Shown piece after piece: positions 33,665 through 42,808 of a DNA stretch of 64,000 nucleotides. A model generated the notes under the pieces. The model had not been told where the DNA came from, ran no database searches, and worked only from the letters and a program-made list of their open reading frames with translations. A program made the position numbers and the translations under genes. The stretch covers positions 22,314 through 86,313 of the IMG/VR virus record IMGVR_UViG_3300042691_023936; one strand, 5' to 3'. Origin of the DNA: a virus. Each line of letters starts with the position of its first letter. The stretch's first letter is position 1.

Positions 33665-34981
33665 ATGAATAAACCATTATTTGTTATATCATGCCCAATA
33701 GACTGCTATAGCGGATATTCAGCGCGCTCAAGAGACATCGTTAAAGCTTTACTAAAAACAAACAAATACGATATCAAAATTCTACCTCAGAGATGGGGTT
33801 CAACATCATTTGGATTTTTAAAAGCAGATAATCCTGAACATAAACAAATTCTAGATTGTATTTTACCTCAACCCCAGTTACCTAAACAACCTGATGTATG
33901 GATGCAAATTACAGTTCCAAATGAATTTCAAGCTGTAGGTAAATTTAATATAGGCGTAACCGCAGGTATTGAAACTACTATTTGTGATTCTAGTTGGATT
34001 GAAGGTTTAAATAGAATGAATCTAAATTTAGTATCATCAGAACATGCTAAAGCAGTATTTAAAAATTCTAAATTTGAAGCTCGTAATCAACAAACAGGCC
34101 AAGTTGAAAAAGTAATTGAACTAACATCACCGGTAGAGGTATTATTCGAAGGAGCAGATATTAATATCTATAAAAAGTTAGATACCTTGTCTGAGAATGA
34201 TTTAACTCAAACATTAGATGCTATCCCTGAAAAGTTTGCTTTCTTATTTGTAGGACATTGGTTACAAGGTGCTTTAGGTGAAGATAGAAAAAATGTAGGA
34301 ATGATGATTAAAACGTTTTTAGAAACATTTAAAAATATTAAAGACAAACCAGCATTAATTATAAAAACACAAGGAGCTACTGCATCTATTATAGATAAAA
34401 ATGAAATACTAGATAAAATTAGACAAATACAAGCGTTAGTAGACAGTAAAGACTTACCTAATATATATTTGTTACATGGTATGTTTGATGATGAAGAAAT
34501 GAATATGTTATATAATCATCCAAAAATAAAAGCGCATGTAACCTTTACTAAAGGTGAAGGGTTTGGTCGTCCATTATTAGAAGCATCTATTTCAGCTAAA
34601 CCAGTAATAGCTCCTAATTGGAGTGGACATATAGATTTCTTACATAAAGATTTCTCAGTATTATTACCAGGTCAAGTAACTCAAATTCATCCATCTGCAG
34701 TAATACAAAATATGCTTATTCCGGAATCAGGTTGGTTTACAGTAGATTATAAAATAGTCTCTGACAATTTAAGAGATGTTCATAAAAACTATAAAAATTA
34801 TGTTGAAGGAGCCAAAAGACAAGCGTATCATTCAAGAACAGAATTTAATTTGGATAAAATGGGTATTGCTTTGGATAATCTTACGGATAGTAAAATTCCT
34901 AAATTAACTGTTCTTAAACTTCCTACTCTTAAACGTATTGAGCTTCCCAAAACAGATAAAATTAAATCCCAAATCAAGTAA
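33665..34981 (+). CDS. Glycosyltransferase, GT4-like
   Basis: A 438-residue GT-B enzyme. The donor site is HVTFTKGEGFGRPLLEASISAKPVIAPNWSGH, with Glu-x7-Glu, and FLFVGHWLQGALGEDRKNV precedes it. The N-terminus (CPIDCYSGYSARSRDIVKALL) is a Gly-rich acceptor or nucleotide loop. The pair of GT4 enzymes could add successive sugars to one acceptor, phage DNA included. A homing endonuclease gene follows. Confidence 0.88.
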   Translation: MNKPLFVISCPIDCYSGYSARSRDIVKALLKTNKYDIKILPQRWGSTSFGFLKADNPEHKQILDCILPQPQLPKQPDVWMQITVPNEFQAVGKFNIGVTAGIETTICDSSWIEGLNRMNLNLVSSEHAKAVFKNSKFEARNQQTGQVEKVIELTSPVEVLFEGADINIYKKLDTLSENDLTQTLDAIPEKFAFLFVGHWLQGALGEDRKNVGMMIKTFLETFKNIKDKPALIIKTQGATASIIDKNEILDKIRQIQALVDSKDLPNIYLLHGMFDDEEMNMLYNHPKIKAHVTFTKGEGFGRPLLEASISAKPVIAPNWSGHIDFLHKDFSVLLPGQVTQIHPSAVIQNMLIPESGWFTVDYKIVSDNLRDVHKNYKNYVEGAKRQAYHSRTEFNLDKMGIALDNLTDSKIPKLTVLKLPTLKRIELPKTDKIKSQIK

Positions 34982-34994
34982 AGTTAAATTTTTG

Positions 34995-35002
34995 TATATT
35001 TA
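34995..35002 (+). promoter_or_regulatory. Bare TATATTTA promoter element
   Basis: TTTTTGTATATTTATTG lies 15 bases before the homing endonuclease ATG, without a TTTGG/GTCAA box. Confidence 0.45.
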
Positions 35003-35017
35003 TTGTAAATAACAATT

Positions 35018-35686
35018 ATGATAATTATATATGTTTTAGAAAAAAATAATGTTCCTTTTTATGTAGGTAAATGTAATAATATTAATGTAAGATTTTGTCA
35101 ACATAAAAAAACATATGGTTTGGATATTAATATTAAAGTACTGGAGTTAGTAGATGATAAAGAATGGAAAGATAAAGAAAGATATTATATATTGTTACAT
35201 GAATCTAAAGGATTTAAATTAGAAAATAAGAATAAAGGTGGAGGTGGTCCTACTAATTTAAATGATATATCTAGACAAAAAATAACAGATAGTAAAACAG
35301 GAAATCATTATAAATTAAAAAATATTCCTGAAGGAGAAATAGAAAAATTATATGAATATAATAATATCCAACAAATATCAGAATTATTAAATTTAACATT
35401 TCCTACTGTAAAAAAATATCTAATAAATAAAAATATTTATATTAAGTATAAAAATAAACCTTCCATAAATGAAGAAACAAAAAGAAATTTTAAAAATAGA
35501 AAACATAGAGATGGAAAACCAATAATTCAATTAGATAAAAATAATAATATAATTAATGATTTTAATAGTATATCTGAAGCATGTATATATCTTAATAAAC
35601 CAAAACGAGAAGGAGATATAACAGCTGCTTGTCAAGGTAAACAAAAAACAGCTTTTGGATATAAATGGAAATATAAAGAAAAATAA
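35018..35686 (+). CDS. GIY-YIG homing endonuclease with NUMOD1
   Basis: A 222-residue endonuclease. IIYVLEKNNVPFYVGKC is the GIY-YIG core, and KDKERYYILLHES carries the catalytic Glu region. A central helix-turn-helix-like part (QQISELLNLTFPTVKKYL) and a C-terminal NUMOD1 (PIIQLDKNNNIINDFNSI) give DNA recognition. NUMOD1 ends KQKTAFGYKWKY, close to the homologous end of the endonuclease at 37235. It is inserted between glycan genes. Confidence 0.88.
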   Translation: MIIIYVLEKNNVPFYVGKCNNINVRFCQHKKTYGLDINIKVLELVDDKEWKDKERYYILLHESKGFKLENKNKGGGGPTNLNDISRQKITDSKTGNHYKLKNIPEGEIEKLYEYNNIQQISELLNLTFPTVKKYLINKNIYIKYKNKPSINEETKRNFKNRKHRDGKPIIQLDKNNNIINDFNSISEACIYLNKPKREGDITAACQGKQKTAFGYKWKYKEK

Positions 35687-35696
35687 GATAAATAAA

Positions 35697-35888
35697 ATGG
35701 AAAAAATAGAAATAATCAAAACATTTTTTATTAATTTTAATTATTTAAAAGATCAATTTGTTAATAGTCTGATGACATTAAATAATGAGAGACTTTTAGT
35801 TAATGAAATTAAAAAGAAACAATATTTAGTATCTGATACTAAACCTAATCCTGAGTTATTTGATAAATATAAAAAAATCATAAAATGA
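35697..35888 (+). CDS. Hypothetical protein, 63 aa
   Basis: A small Lys- and Asn-rich helical protein with the sequence type of a short bundle (MEKIEIIKTFFINFNYLKDQ). The start at 35697 (aaataaaATGg) is chosen over an upstream frame lying in the endonuclease gene. It overlaps the next gene by 4 bases (ATGA). Confidence 0.5.
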   Translation: MEKIEIIKTFFINFNYLKDQFVNSLMTLNNERLLVNEIKKKQYLVSDTKPNPELFDKYKKIIK

Positions 35889-36283
35889 AGGAACAACTAA
35901 TTAATTGCCCACGTTGTAATTCAAACGCATGCTCAGAAATGTCAGATGGAAATATAACCATCTGGCAATGTATGGGTTGTGGGTTTACATCTAACACCTT
36001 CTTAACAGAAGAGAACTCAGTAAAGTATAAAGAAGTATTACCTGAATTGTATAAGGATCTTGAATTTATAGACGAAAAAGGATTACATTGGTACCCAACA
36101 TCAGTAGCAATGGATGATAAATCAATGGTATTTGCTGAAGGTATTTCTATAGAAAATTGGAAATGGTCTGCAGTACAATCGAAAGATGGTAAACCTGATA
36201 TGACTACTAAAAAAGAATTTGATGGAAATGATTTCCTTGAAGCTTTAGATTATGTAGGTTATTTTAAATCTAATTCAAAATAA
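35885..36283 (+). CDS. Zinc-ribbon protein of unknown function
   Basis: A 132-residue acidic protein. The N-terminal ribbon is CPRCNSNAC then CMGCGF near residues 8-32, so one zinc site. The remainder (LHWYPTSVAMDDKSMVFAEG) forms a small acidic domain common as hypothetical protein in phages. It is cytoplasmic and starts in coupling with the previous gene. Function unknown. Confidence 0.6.
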   Translation: MKEQLINCPRCNSNACSEMSDGNITIWQCMGCGFTSNTFLTEENSVKYKEVLPELYKDLEFIDEKGLHWYPTSVAMDDKSMVFAEGISIENWKWSAVQSKDGKPDMTTKKEFDGNDFLEALDYVGYFKSNSK

Positions 36284-36284
36284 T

Positions 36285-36656
36285 ATGACTCCTCAAGAAT
36301 TTACTATCTGGCTAAAAGGATTTTTAGCTGCCATAACTCAAATTGAAAATCATCATGTAGCAAAGATTAAAGATACTTTGAAAACTGTAGGAGATAAAAA
36401 GGGCGTTCTTTTGAATCCTGAATATCCATGTATGCCAGTTACTCCTAATGCTCCTGATGTATCTAATGAAAAATTAGTTCCATATAATACTATTTGCGGA
36501 TGTAACCCAACAAATGGTGGTAGTGGTATTTGCGGATGTATAATGGGTAATAAACTAGTACCTAGAAATAGCAAATCTAATATATACACTACTACAACTG
36601 ATAATATTCCTTTTAATTGGCAATACGAAAATTCTAAACAAATTCTAAACGATTAA
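36285..36656 (+). CDS. Hypothetical protein, 123 aa
   Basis: The N-terminus (MTPQEFTIWLKGFLAAI, then HHVAKIKDTLKTV) is a helical pair often seen in small phage proteins. The C-terminal half is Pro-, Asn- and Cys-rich (CGCNPTNGGSGICGCIMG), possibly a metal-binding or disordered segment. It starts one base after the preceding stop. Confidence 0.55.
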   Translation: MTPQEFTIWLKGFLAAITQIENHHVAKIKDTLKTVGDKKGVLLNPEYPCMPVTPNAPDVSNEKLVPYNTICGCNPTNGGSGICGCIMGNKLVPRNSKSNIYTTTTDNIPFNWQYENSKQILND

Positions 36657-36661
36657 GTTTT

Positions 36662-37204
36662 ATGAAAATAAGTTATGGTATCACAGTATGTGATGAATAT
36701 GAGGAATTAGATCACTTACTTTATAGTATGCATCCTCTATTAGAAGATAGCGATGAAATAATAATTTTACGCGATATAAGCAAGACAAATTCTAAAGTCA
36801 CCAAAGTCATTGAATCCCATAGAGATATATATAAAAATCAACTTATAGTAGTAGAAGCTCGTTTAAATAATGACTTTGCTACATTTAAAAATCAATTATT
36901 AACTTGGGCTACTGGTGATTATCTATTTCAAATTGATGCTGATGAAACCCCTAACCCAATATTAATTGGAAATCTAAAATCAATATTAGAAGCAAATAAA
37001 GAGATTGATTGTTATTACATTCCACGAATTAATGTTGTGTGGGGGTTAACTCAAGACCATATTCAAAAATGGGGTTGGAAAATATCTAAATTAGAAAACC
37101 ATACCTCAGAAGATATACTAGATTTAGATAATCCTAAAGATAGAGATAGATATGAACTTTACAAAAAATATAATTTAATTATTGAAGAAAGTAAACTTTC
37201 CTGA
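36662..37204 (+). CDS. GT2 glycosyltransferase, N-terminal part (split gene)
   Basis: A 180-residue GT-A domain: ISYGITVCDEYEELDHLL, IIILRDISKTN, and DYLFQIDADETPNP with the DxD metal site. It stops soon after YELYKKYNLIIEESK, before the acceptor part of the family. The missing C-terminal part appears at 37879, after a homing endonuclease gene. The two together equal one GT2 of about 250 residues. Whether the halves assemble, as with the split NrdA of phage Aeh1, is unknown. Confidence 0.75.
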   Translation: MKISYGITVCDEYEELDHLLYSMHPLLEDSDEIIILRDISKTNSKVTKVIESHRDIYKNQLIVVEARLNNDFATFKNQLLTWATGDYLFQIDADETPNPILIGNLKSILEANKEIDCYYIPRINVVWGLTQDHIQKWGWKISKLENHTSEDILDLDNPKDRDRYELYKKYNLIIEESKLS

Positions 37205-37210
37205 TATTTA
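37203..37210 (+). promoter_or_regulatory. Bare GATATTTA promoter element
   Basis: GATATTTAT immediately follows the premature stop of the GT2 fragment, within an inverted repeat (GATATT at 37203, AATATC further downstream). It precedes the inserted homing endonuclease gene and was probably brought in with it. Confidence 0.45.
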
Positions 37211-37234
37211 TAATAAATAATATCTGGGTAATTT

Positions 37235-37891
37235 ATGAAATCTTATATATATTCTTATTTTGATAAGAAAAAACAAAAAATTTGTTATGTAGGTAAAACT
37301 AATGGTAATGAAAAAACATATAGAACTGGGAGTAAAATATTGAAACGTTATATATCTTTATATGGATATGATGTTTTTGATAATAGGTTTGATAGAAATG
37401 TTATTGAATATTATTCTATAGAACAGTTAGATAAAAGAGAAGAATATTGGATTGAATATTATGATACTTTTAATAATGGTTTAAATTTAACAAAAGGAGG
37501 TAGATATGATTGGAAACGGAGTTATTTTAAACCTGTATTACAATATGATTTAAAAGGTAACTTTATTAAAGAATGGGAATGTGGAAAATGGGCAGCTATA
37601 GAATTAAAAATACAAATTGACGGTATTAGTGCTTGCTGTATGGGAAAACAAAAAACAGCGGGAGGTTATATTTGGATGCATAAAACAAAGAAAACAATAA
37701 TACAATATATAACCCCAATTGTAAGAAAACAATATAAAAATAAGGTTACTCGGATTAAAAATCAAGCAATAGAAATAGAAAACAAACAATACAAAAGTAT
37801 TACCCAGGCTGCAAAAGATTTAAATATGACCTTTGGTAAATTAAATGGAAAAATAAAAAATAATCAAATTAAGTATAAATGGCTAAAATAA
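37235..37891 (+). CDS. GIY-YIG homing endonuclease splitting a GT2 gene
   Basis: A 218-residue endonuclease. SYIYSYFDKKKQKICYVGKT is the catalytic core and REEYWIEYYDTF has the catalytic Glu. NUMOD1 follows (PVLQYDLKGNFIKEWECG) and a C-terminal helix-turn-helix-like end (SITQAAKDLNMTFGKLNG). It overlaps the downstream GT2 fragment by 13 bases, whose ATG was created inside this gene. The insert holds almost nothing but this gene, so it is not a group I intron. Confidence 0.88.
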   Translation: MKSYIYSYFDKKKQKICYVGKTNGNEKTYRTGSKILKRYISLYGYDVFDNRFDRNVIEYYSIEQLDKREEYWIEYYDTFNNGLNLTKGGRYDWKRSYFKPVLQYDLKGNFIKEWECGKWAAIELKIQIDGISACCMGKQKTAGGYIWMHKTKKTIIQYITPIVRKQYKNKVTRIKNQAIEIENKQYKSITQAAKDLNMTFGKLNGKIKNNQIKYKWLK

Positions 37892-38109
37892 AAATTAAAT
37901 ATTACGAACCAATAATAAATTGGTGTGACCCCCAAATGCGCCTATTTAAATTAAATCAAGGTATTAAGTGGAAAAATAAAGTTCATGAAGTGTTGGAAGG
38001 ACACAGTACCCTTAGTACATTACCATATGATACAGAAGATTTTTGTTTATATCATATTAAATCAATAGAAAAACAGGAAAAACAAAATAATTTTTATAAT
38101 ACTATTTAA
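37879..38109 (+). CDS. GT2 glycosyltransferase, C-terminal part
   Basis: A 76-residue fragment: IKYYEPIINWCDPQMRLFK, GIKWKNKVHEVL and LYHIKSIEKQEKQNNFY match the acceptor-side end of GT2 enzymes that carry a (W/V)-H-E motif. It continues directly from LIIEESK of the fragment ending at 37204. It is expressed, if at all, by an ATG inside the endonuclease gene. Confidence 0.7.
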   Translation: MAKIKIKYYEPIINWCDPQMRLFKLNQGIKWKNKVHEVLEGHSTLSTLPYDTEDFCLYHIKSIEKQEKQNNFYNTI

Positions 38110-38111
38110 TT

Positions 38112-38750
38112 ATGGCAAACGGAATTTATAAAGTAACAGAAGATTTTGAAACAGCATTAGGAAAATATACTGGTGCTCCTTATGTTATAACTGTTGATAA
38201 TCAATCAAATGCTCTATTTTTAGCATTGATGTATGAAAATGTTAAAGGAAAAGAAATTACTATTCCTTGTCGTACATACCCCTCAGTACCTTGTGAAATA
38301 ATTCATGCCGGTGCTAAAGTAAATTTCAAACCAGTTAAAGGCACTACAATCAAAGGAGCATACCAGTTAGAACCAACCAACGTTTGGGATTCAGCATTAT
38401 CATTTACTGCGGATATGTACAAACCTGGTACTCATATGTGTGTTTCATTTACAGGTCCCTATAAACATTTTAAATTATCCAAAGGAGGAGCTATATTGAC
38501 TGATAATGAAGAAGCATATCTTTGGTTTAAAAGAGCAAGATACTCAGGACGTAGAGAGTGTTCATATCATGAAGATAATCTTGATATGATAGGTTGGAAT
38601 TTTTATATGATGCCTGAATTAGCTGCTAGAGGATTACTTTTAATTGGACAGTTTTATAATATGGATGGTACTAAAAAACATAATGCTGATTTAGAATTAC
38701 CATACCCAGATTTATCACAATTTGAAGTTTATATAAAAGCTAATAGATGA
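38112..38750 (+). CDS. DegT/DnrJ-like sugar aminotransferase, short
   Basis: A 212-residue PLP-fold protein. ALGKYTGAPYVITVDNQSNALFLAL is the start of the DegT family fold, and SFTGPYKHFKLSKGGAIL carries the PLP Lys segment. The small C-terminal domain is cut short compared with about 370 residues. It would install an amino group on a keto-sugar, or be a variant. It overlaps the next gene by 4 bases. Confidence 0.7.
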   Translation: MANGIYKVTEDFETALGKYTGAPYVITVDNQSNALFLALMYENVKGKEITIPCRTYPSVPCEIIHAGAKVNFKPVKGTTIKGAYQLEPTNVWDSALSFTADMYKPGTHMCVSFTGPYKHFKLSKGGAILTDNEEAYLWFKRARYSGRRECSYHEDNLDMIGWNFYMMPELAARGLLLIGQFYNMDGTKKHNADLELPYPDLSQFEVYIKANR

Positions 38751-39628
38751 AAAATAAAGTAGTTATACAAATATTCCCTATGGTAAATGAAATAGATTAC
38801 CTAGAACGAACTTTATTATTACTTAAACAATCGTCAGTATACGTAGACAAAGAAAAATTTCATATTATACTAGACATAACACTCCCCACATCAGATTATC
38901 TTACAAATTGGAATGATTCTATTTTAAAACAAGATTATTTTATTAATAAATTTAAAAATCTTGAAAAATACGCTGATTGGTGTGATGAATATTATTTTAA
39001 TGTAGATGATAAAGTAAAAGGATGTGTAGATTGTTGTATAAACAATATCTACAAGTATCCTAATGTAGATGATATGATATGGTTAGATATAGATATAGTA
39101 TTTAATCCTTATACGTTAAATTTAGTTTTAGAATCATCTTTAGAAGTTAAACAAATTCAACAAAATTATATTATTACTCCTGAGTATGTTAAATTATGGG
39201 ATAGTACCTGGGATTCTGTAGTTAGTGATACTTTTATGAATGAACCATATGGTTATGAAAAAACTAATGATTCTATAATTGATACTATTACTACCTATGG
39301 TGATATAACCCTGGAATCATCTGGGGTGTATAAATGGGGTGGTTCTTGGTTTACTTTATATTCTAAAAAATTACTAGACTACATCCAGTTTCCTAGAGAC
39401 ATAGAAGGATACAGTCCTATAGATACTTTTATAATGGAGTGCTGCAAATACATTCCTAATACTACTCAATATAAAATAAAAAATCTTGTAGTAGCCGAAG
39501 ATTATAAATACATTGATAGAACATTATATAGCACCTATTTAAAATCTATCAATAGAAAACAAGATCTATCTCAGATAGGATGGGATAAAATGGTTAATCA
39601 TCTAAAAAATAATATACTTAAACGATGA
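38747..39628 (+). CDS. GT-A-like glycosyltransferase
   Basis: A 293-residue protein with GT-A features: VVIQIFPMVNEIDYLERTLLL at the start and DDMIWLDIDIVFNPYT with an Asp-x-Asp near residue 113. The remainder does not match a named family clearly, so the activity is inferred. It overlaps the adjoining genes by 4 bases on both sides, consistent with one operon for surface sugar assembly. Confidence 0.6.
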   Translation: MKNKVVIQIFPMVNEIDYLERTLLLLKQSSVYVDKEKFHIILDITLPTSDYLTNWNDSILKQDYFINKFKNLEKYADWCDEYYFNVDDKVKGCVDCCINNIYKYPNVDDMIWLDIDIVFNPYTLNLVLESSLEVKQIQQNYIITPEYVKLWDSTWDSVVSDTFMNEPYGYEKTNDSIIDTITTYGDITLESSGVYKWGGSWFTLYSKKLLDYIQFPRDIEGYSPIDTFIMECCKYIPNTTQYKIKNLVVAEDYKYIDRTLYSTYLKSINRKQDLSQIGWDKMVNHLKNNILKR

Positions 39629-40212
39629 AAAGAGCATTAATAGGAGCAGGAGGTCATGCACAAGAAGTAAGAGCACATATGGGTGATTTTACTATGAAAT
39701 GCTTTGTAGATGATCAATATTGGGAATTAAATAAAGATTATATTTTTCCTTTATCTAAATTTGATCCTAATGAATATGAAGTACTAGTTGCTGTAAGTAA
39801 TAGTAAAGATAGATATAACATAGTTAATAAATTACCCAAGGAAACAAAATACTTTACATACATTCACCCTTCAGCTCAAATATTATCTCCAGTTAGTATA
39901 GGAGAAGGTTCATTTGTAGGAGCTAATTGTATTTTAACTTATAATATAACCATAGGTAAACATGCTATATTAAACAGAGCAATTCATGTTGGACATGATT
40001 GTAAAATAGGTAATTACTTTAGCGCTATGCCTGGATCTATAGTATCAGGTAATGTAACAATACAAGATTATGTCTATTTAGGTACCAATTCATCAATTAG
40101 AGAAAAATTATCAATCCATAATTCAGTAACAATAGGATTAAATTCCGGGGTAATAAAAAATATTGAAGAACCAGGGACATATGTTGGTGCTCCCGCTAAA
40201 AAAATAAAATAA
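39625..40212 (+). CDS. PglD/NeuD-like sugar acyltransferase
   Basis: A 195-residue protein starting MKRALIGAGGHAQEV, the typical PglD/NeuD nucleotide-binding N-terminus, followed by left-handed beta-helix hexapeptides (ILSPVSIGEGSFVGANC, AILNRAIHVGHDCKIG). The catalytic His lies in HVGHDC. It would acetylate an amino or hydroxyl sugar, fitting a neighbouring aminotransferase. It overlaps the next gene by one base. Confidence 0.88.
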   Translation: MKRALIGAGGHAQEVRAHMGDFTMKCFVDDQYWELNKDYIFPLSKFDPNEYEVLVAVSNSKDRYNIVNKLPKETKYFTYIHPSAQILSPVSIGEGSFVGANCILTYNITIGKHAILNRAIHVGHDCKIGNYFSAMPGSIVSGNVTIQDYVYLGTNSSIREKLSIHNSVTIGLNSGVIKNIEEPGTYVGAPAKKIK

Positions 40213-41108
40213 TGAAAATATTCGCTAATTTTCGATCAGCTGAAGAAGATGTAACATTTAATATACTAAAAGAAAAATTTAGTGATAAACCTATTACTTT
40301 CTTTTATGATTATATCCCTCAAAATATATCTGAACTACAATTAAATCCTTATAATTTTATTATGGTTCATGAACCAAATGAATTTTTTGGAATGCATAGT
40401 TGGGTAAAACAAAATCATCATTTGTTTAATATAATATTAACATGGAATAGAGATATATTAGACAATTGTGAAAATGCTTATACATTTACTTGTAATTATC
40501 AACAAGATTCTCATGAATATTATAACTCACTATTAAATACTGAAAAAATCTTTGAAGTATCATTTTTAAGTGGTACCAAAACTATATCAGATGGACATAA
40601 ATTTAGAAATGAATTATATCAAATAAAAGATCAAATTCTTATACCTAAAAAATGGTTTTACGTACTAGAAGATTTTGATACAGAACATAATGTTAGACCA
40701 GGATATAATGAATACTCCAAAGATCTATCTCATTTACCAGAACATCTAAAAAAGATTCCTCAAGTATATGGTAAAAGAATATGTTATGATAAACCAATGT
40801 TTCATGTTTGCGTTGAAAATGTAAAACAAGATAATTGGTATACTGAAAAAATAGGAGAAGCTTTTTGTACTAAAACAGTCCCAATTTACTGGGGTTGTTC
40901 GAATATAGGGGATTATTATGATTCAAGAGGTATCATTACATTTGATACTAAAGAAGAATTAATAGACATAGTTAATAATTTAACTCCTGAAAAATATTAT
41001 AAAATGAAACCATATGTTGATTTTAATTTTGAAGTTGCATTACATGATTCATTTACAAGTAAACTAGTTATGTTTTTTGAAGAAATAACTAAAATTAATA
41101 ATATCTAA
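40212..41108 (+). CDS. Fucosyltransferase-like GT10
   Basis: A 298-residue GT10 enzyme: FHVCVENVKQDNWYTEKIGEAF, then KTVPIYWGCSNIGDYY, is the GT10 GDP-sugar motif (TEKI...PIYWG). It normally adds fucose in alpha-1,3 linkage. GDP-fucose would have to come from the host or from the sugar genes next door, none of which is an obvious GMD. Monocistronic spacing to the following gene is 13 bases. Confidence 0.85.
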   Translation: MKIFANFRSAEEDVTFNILKEKFSDKPITFFYDYIPQNISELQLNPYNFIMVHEPNEFFGMHSWVKQNHHLFNIILTWNRDILDNCENAYTFTCNYQQDSHEYYNSLLNTEKIFEVSFLSGTKTISDGHKFRNELYQIKDQILIPKKWFYVLEDFDTEHNVRPGYNEYSKDLSHLPEHLKKIPQVYGKRICYDKPMFHVCVENVKQDNWYTEKIGEAFCTKTVPIYWGCSNIGDYYDSRGIITFDTKEELIDIVNNLTPEKYYKMKPYVDFNFEVALHDSFTSKLVMFFEEITKINNI

Positions 41109-41121
41109 ACAATAAAAATAT

Positions 41122-41856
41122 ATGACCTCTATTAAAAAATTAACCATTGAAACTACAGAATCTACATCTGAATTATGCCATATAATGGCTTCTTATAAAA
41201 CAGATAAGTCCCCATTAGTAAGTCCTCTTCTTGGGCGCCTTGAAAATGATAATCGAAACTTTATGGTTGACGATTACTTTTATCCATCTGCTGAATATGC
41301 ACACGCCTATACTGGTGTTTATGATTTCTTATTTTCTCCTTTTAGAAATAAAAAAATAAAATTAGGTGAAATAGGAGTTCATTTTAATCACTCAATACGA
41401 GGATGGAGAGAATGGTTTCCTAATGCTGAAATTCACGGATTTGAATGGGTAGAACAGTTTATAACAAATGCTAGAGCTGAGAATATACCTAATGTTTATT
41501 ATCATTATACAAATGTATTTGAAAAAGATGCTATTGATAAATCAATGATTGAAGCTGGGGGTGGGTTTGATATTATTATTGAAGACAGTTGCCATCTTTT
41601 AGAAACTCAAGTAAATGTTGTAGAAACAGCACACAAATATCTCAATCCAGGAGGAATATTAATTATTGAAGACATCTACCCCATTATAAAAAATAAAGAT
41701 GATAGAGGCCATGGAGATTACTTAGAAGAAGAATTCTCAGATGCTATAGAACCATTTAAACAATATTATTCTAATATTATATTTGTAAATGCTCAGCATA
41801 AATACAAATATACTGGATTATATGGAGATGTTAGAATGTTAGTTTTGTACAAATAA
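41122..41856 (+). CDS. SAM-dependent O-methyltransferase
   Basis: A 244-residue class I methyltransferase, similar in pattern to sugar O-methyltransferases such as macrocin-type: LGEIGVHFNHSIRGWREWFP (SAM loop), IHGFEWVE and FDIIIEDSCHLLE with the Asp and Cys-His, and LNPGGILIIEDIY. It would methylate a sugar hydroxyl. A SAM user beside a nucleosidase (47619) and APRT (47147). Confidence 0.75.
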   Translation: MTSIKKLTIETTESTSELCHIMASYKTDKSPLVSPLLGRLENDNRNFMVDDYFYPSAEYAHAYTGVYDFLFSPFRNKKIKLGEIGVHFNHSIRGWREWFPNAEIHGFEWVEQFITNARAENIPNVYYHYTNVFEKDAIDKSMIEAGGGFDIIIEDSCHLLETQVNVVETAHKYLNPGGILIIEDIYPIIKNKDDRGHGDYLEEEFSDAIEPFKQYYSNIIFVNAQHKYKYTGLYGDVRMLVLYK

Positions 41857-41869
41857 AAATAAATAAAAA

Positions 41870-42808
41870 ATGAAAAAAGTTTTAATTACAGGAGGAGCTG
41901 GTTATTTAGGCTCCGTATTAACAGAGGTATTATTAAATAAGGGATACCAAGTAACAGTAATAGATAATATTACATATAAACAAACATCAGTAGCACCTTT
42001 TACTTATAACAAAAATTTTAAATTTGTTTTAGGTGATGTTAGAGATGAAAATTTACTATCATCATTAGTAACAACACATGATATTATTATTCCATTAGCT
42101 GCTATTGTAGGAATGCCAGCGTGTGAAGCTAATCCTCAATTAACTATTGATGTTAATTACAAACAAGTAAAAAACATTACAAAATGGGTTACCAAAGATC
42201 AAGTAGTATTAATCCCTAATACTAATAGTCAATACGGTTCATCAACTGAAATTATTACAGAAGATTCACCATTTAAACCACTTTCATTATATGCTGAAAC
42301 TAAATGCGATGCTGAAAAAGCAGTATTAGATTCAGGTAATGGAATTGCTTTAAGATTAGCAACAGTATTTGGTATGTCATATAGAATGAGAATGGATTTA
42401 TTAGTCAATGATTTTGTTTATAAGGCAGTAACAGATGGTTATTTAGTATTATTTGAATCTCATTTTATTCGTAACTACATTCATATTAGAGATATTGCTA
42501 ATACATTCTTATTTATGATTGAAAACTATGAAAAATGTAATAACAATGCCTTTAATGTTGGATTAACCTCAGCTAATTGTACTAAATTAGAATTAGCTCA
42601 TAAAATCCAAAAATTCGTTCCTGATTTGGTTATTGTTGAAAATAATTTTAAGCAAGATTTTGATCAAAGAAATTATATGGTTTCAAATACTAAGTTGGAA
42701 AGTCAAGGTTGGGTACCTACATTTACACTTGAAGATGGTATTGAAGAACTTATTAGTGGATACAAATTAATTACTAAATTTAAAAACAAAGACTTTACAA
42801 ACTTATAA
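41870..42808 (+). CDS. NAD-dependent epimerase/dehydratase (SDR)
   Basis: A 312-residue extended SDR. The NAD loop is TGGAGYLGS (residues 7-15), and the catalytic Tyr-Lys pair lies in SLYAETKCDAEKAV. It is the typical nucleotide-sugar epimerase or dehydratase. Substrate not readable from sequence; the nearby RmlC-like and ColD-like enzymes suggest a deoxysugar. It overlaps the next gene by one base. Confidence 0.88.
   Translation: MKKVLITGGAGYLGSVLTEVLLNKGYQVTVIDNITYKQTSVAPFTYNKNFKFVLGDVRDENLLSSLVTTHDIIIPLAAIVGMPACEANPQLTIDVNYKQVKNITKWVTKDQVVLIPNTNSQYGSSTEIITEDSPFKPLSLYAETKCDAEKAVLDSGNGIALRLATVFGMSYRMRMDLLVNDFVYKAVTDGYLVLFESHFIRNYIHIRDIANTFLFMIENYEKCNNNAFNVGLTSANCTKLELAHKIQKFVPDLVIVENNFKQDFDQRNYMVSNTKLESQGWVPTFTLEDGIEELISGYKLITKFKNKDFTNL

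Noticed and set aside
37205-37890. Group I intron in the glycosyltransferase gene
   Set aside because: Only about 30 bases lie outside the endonuclease frame, too little for an intron core, and the fragments have their own stop and start.
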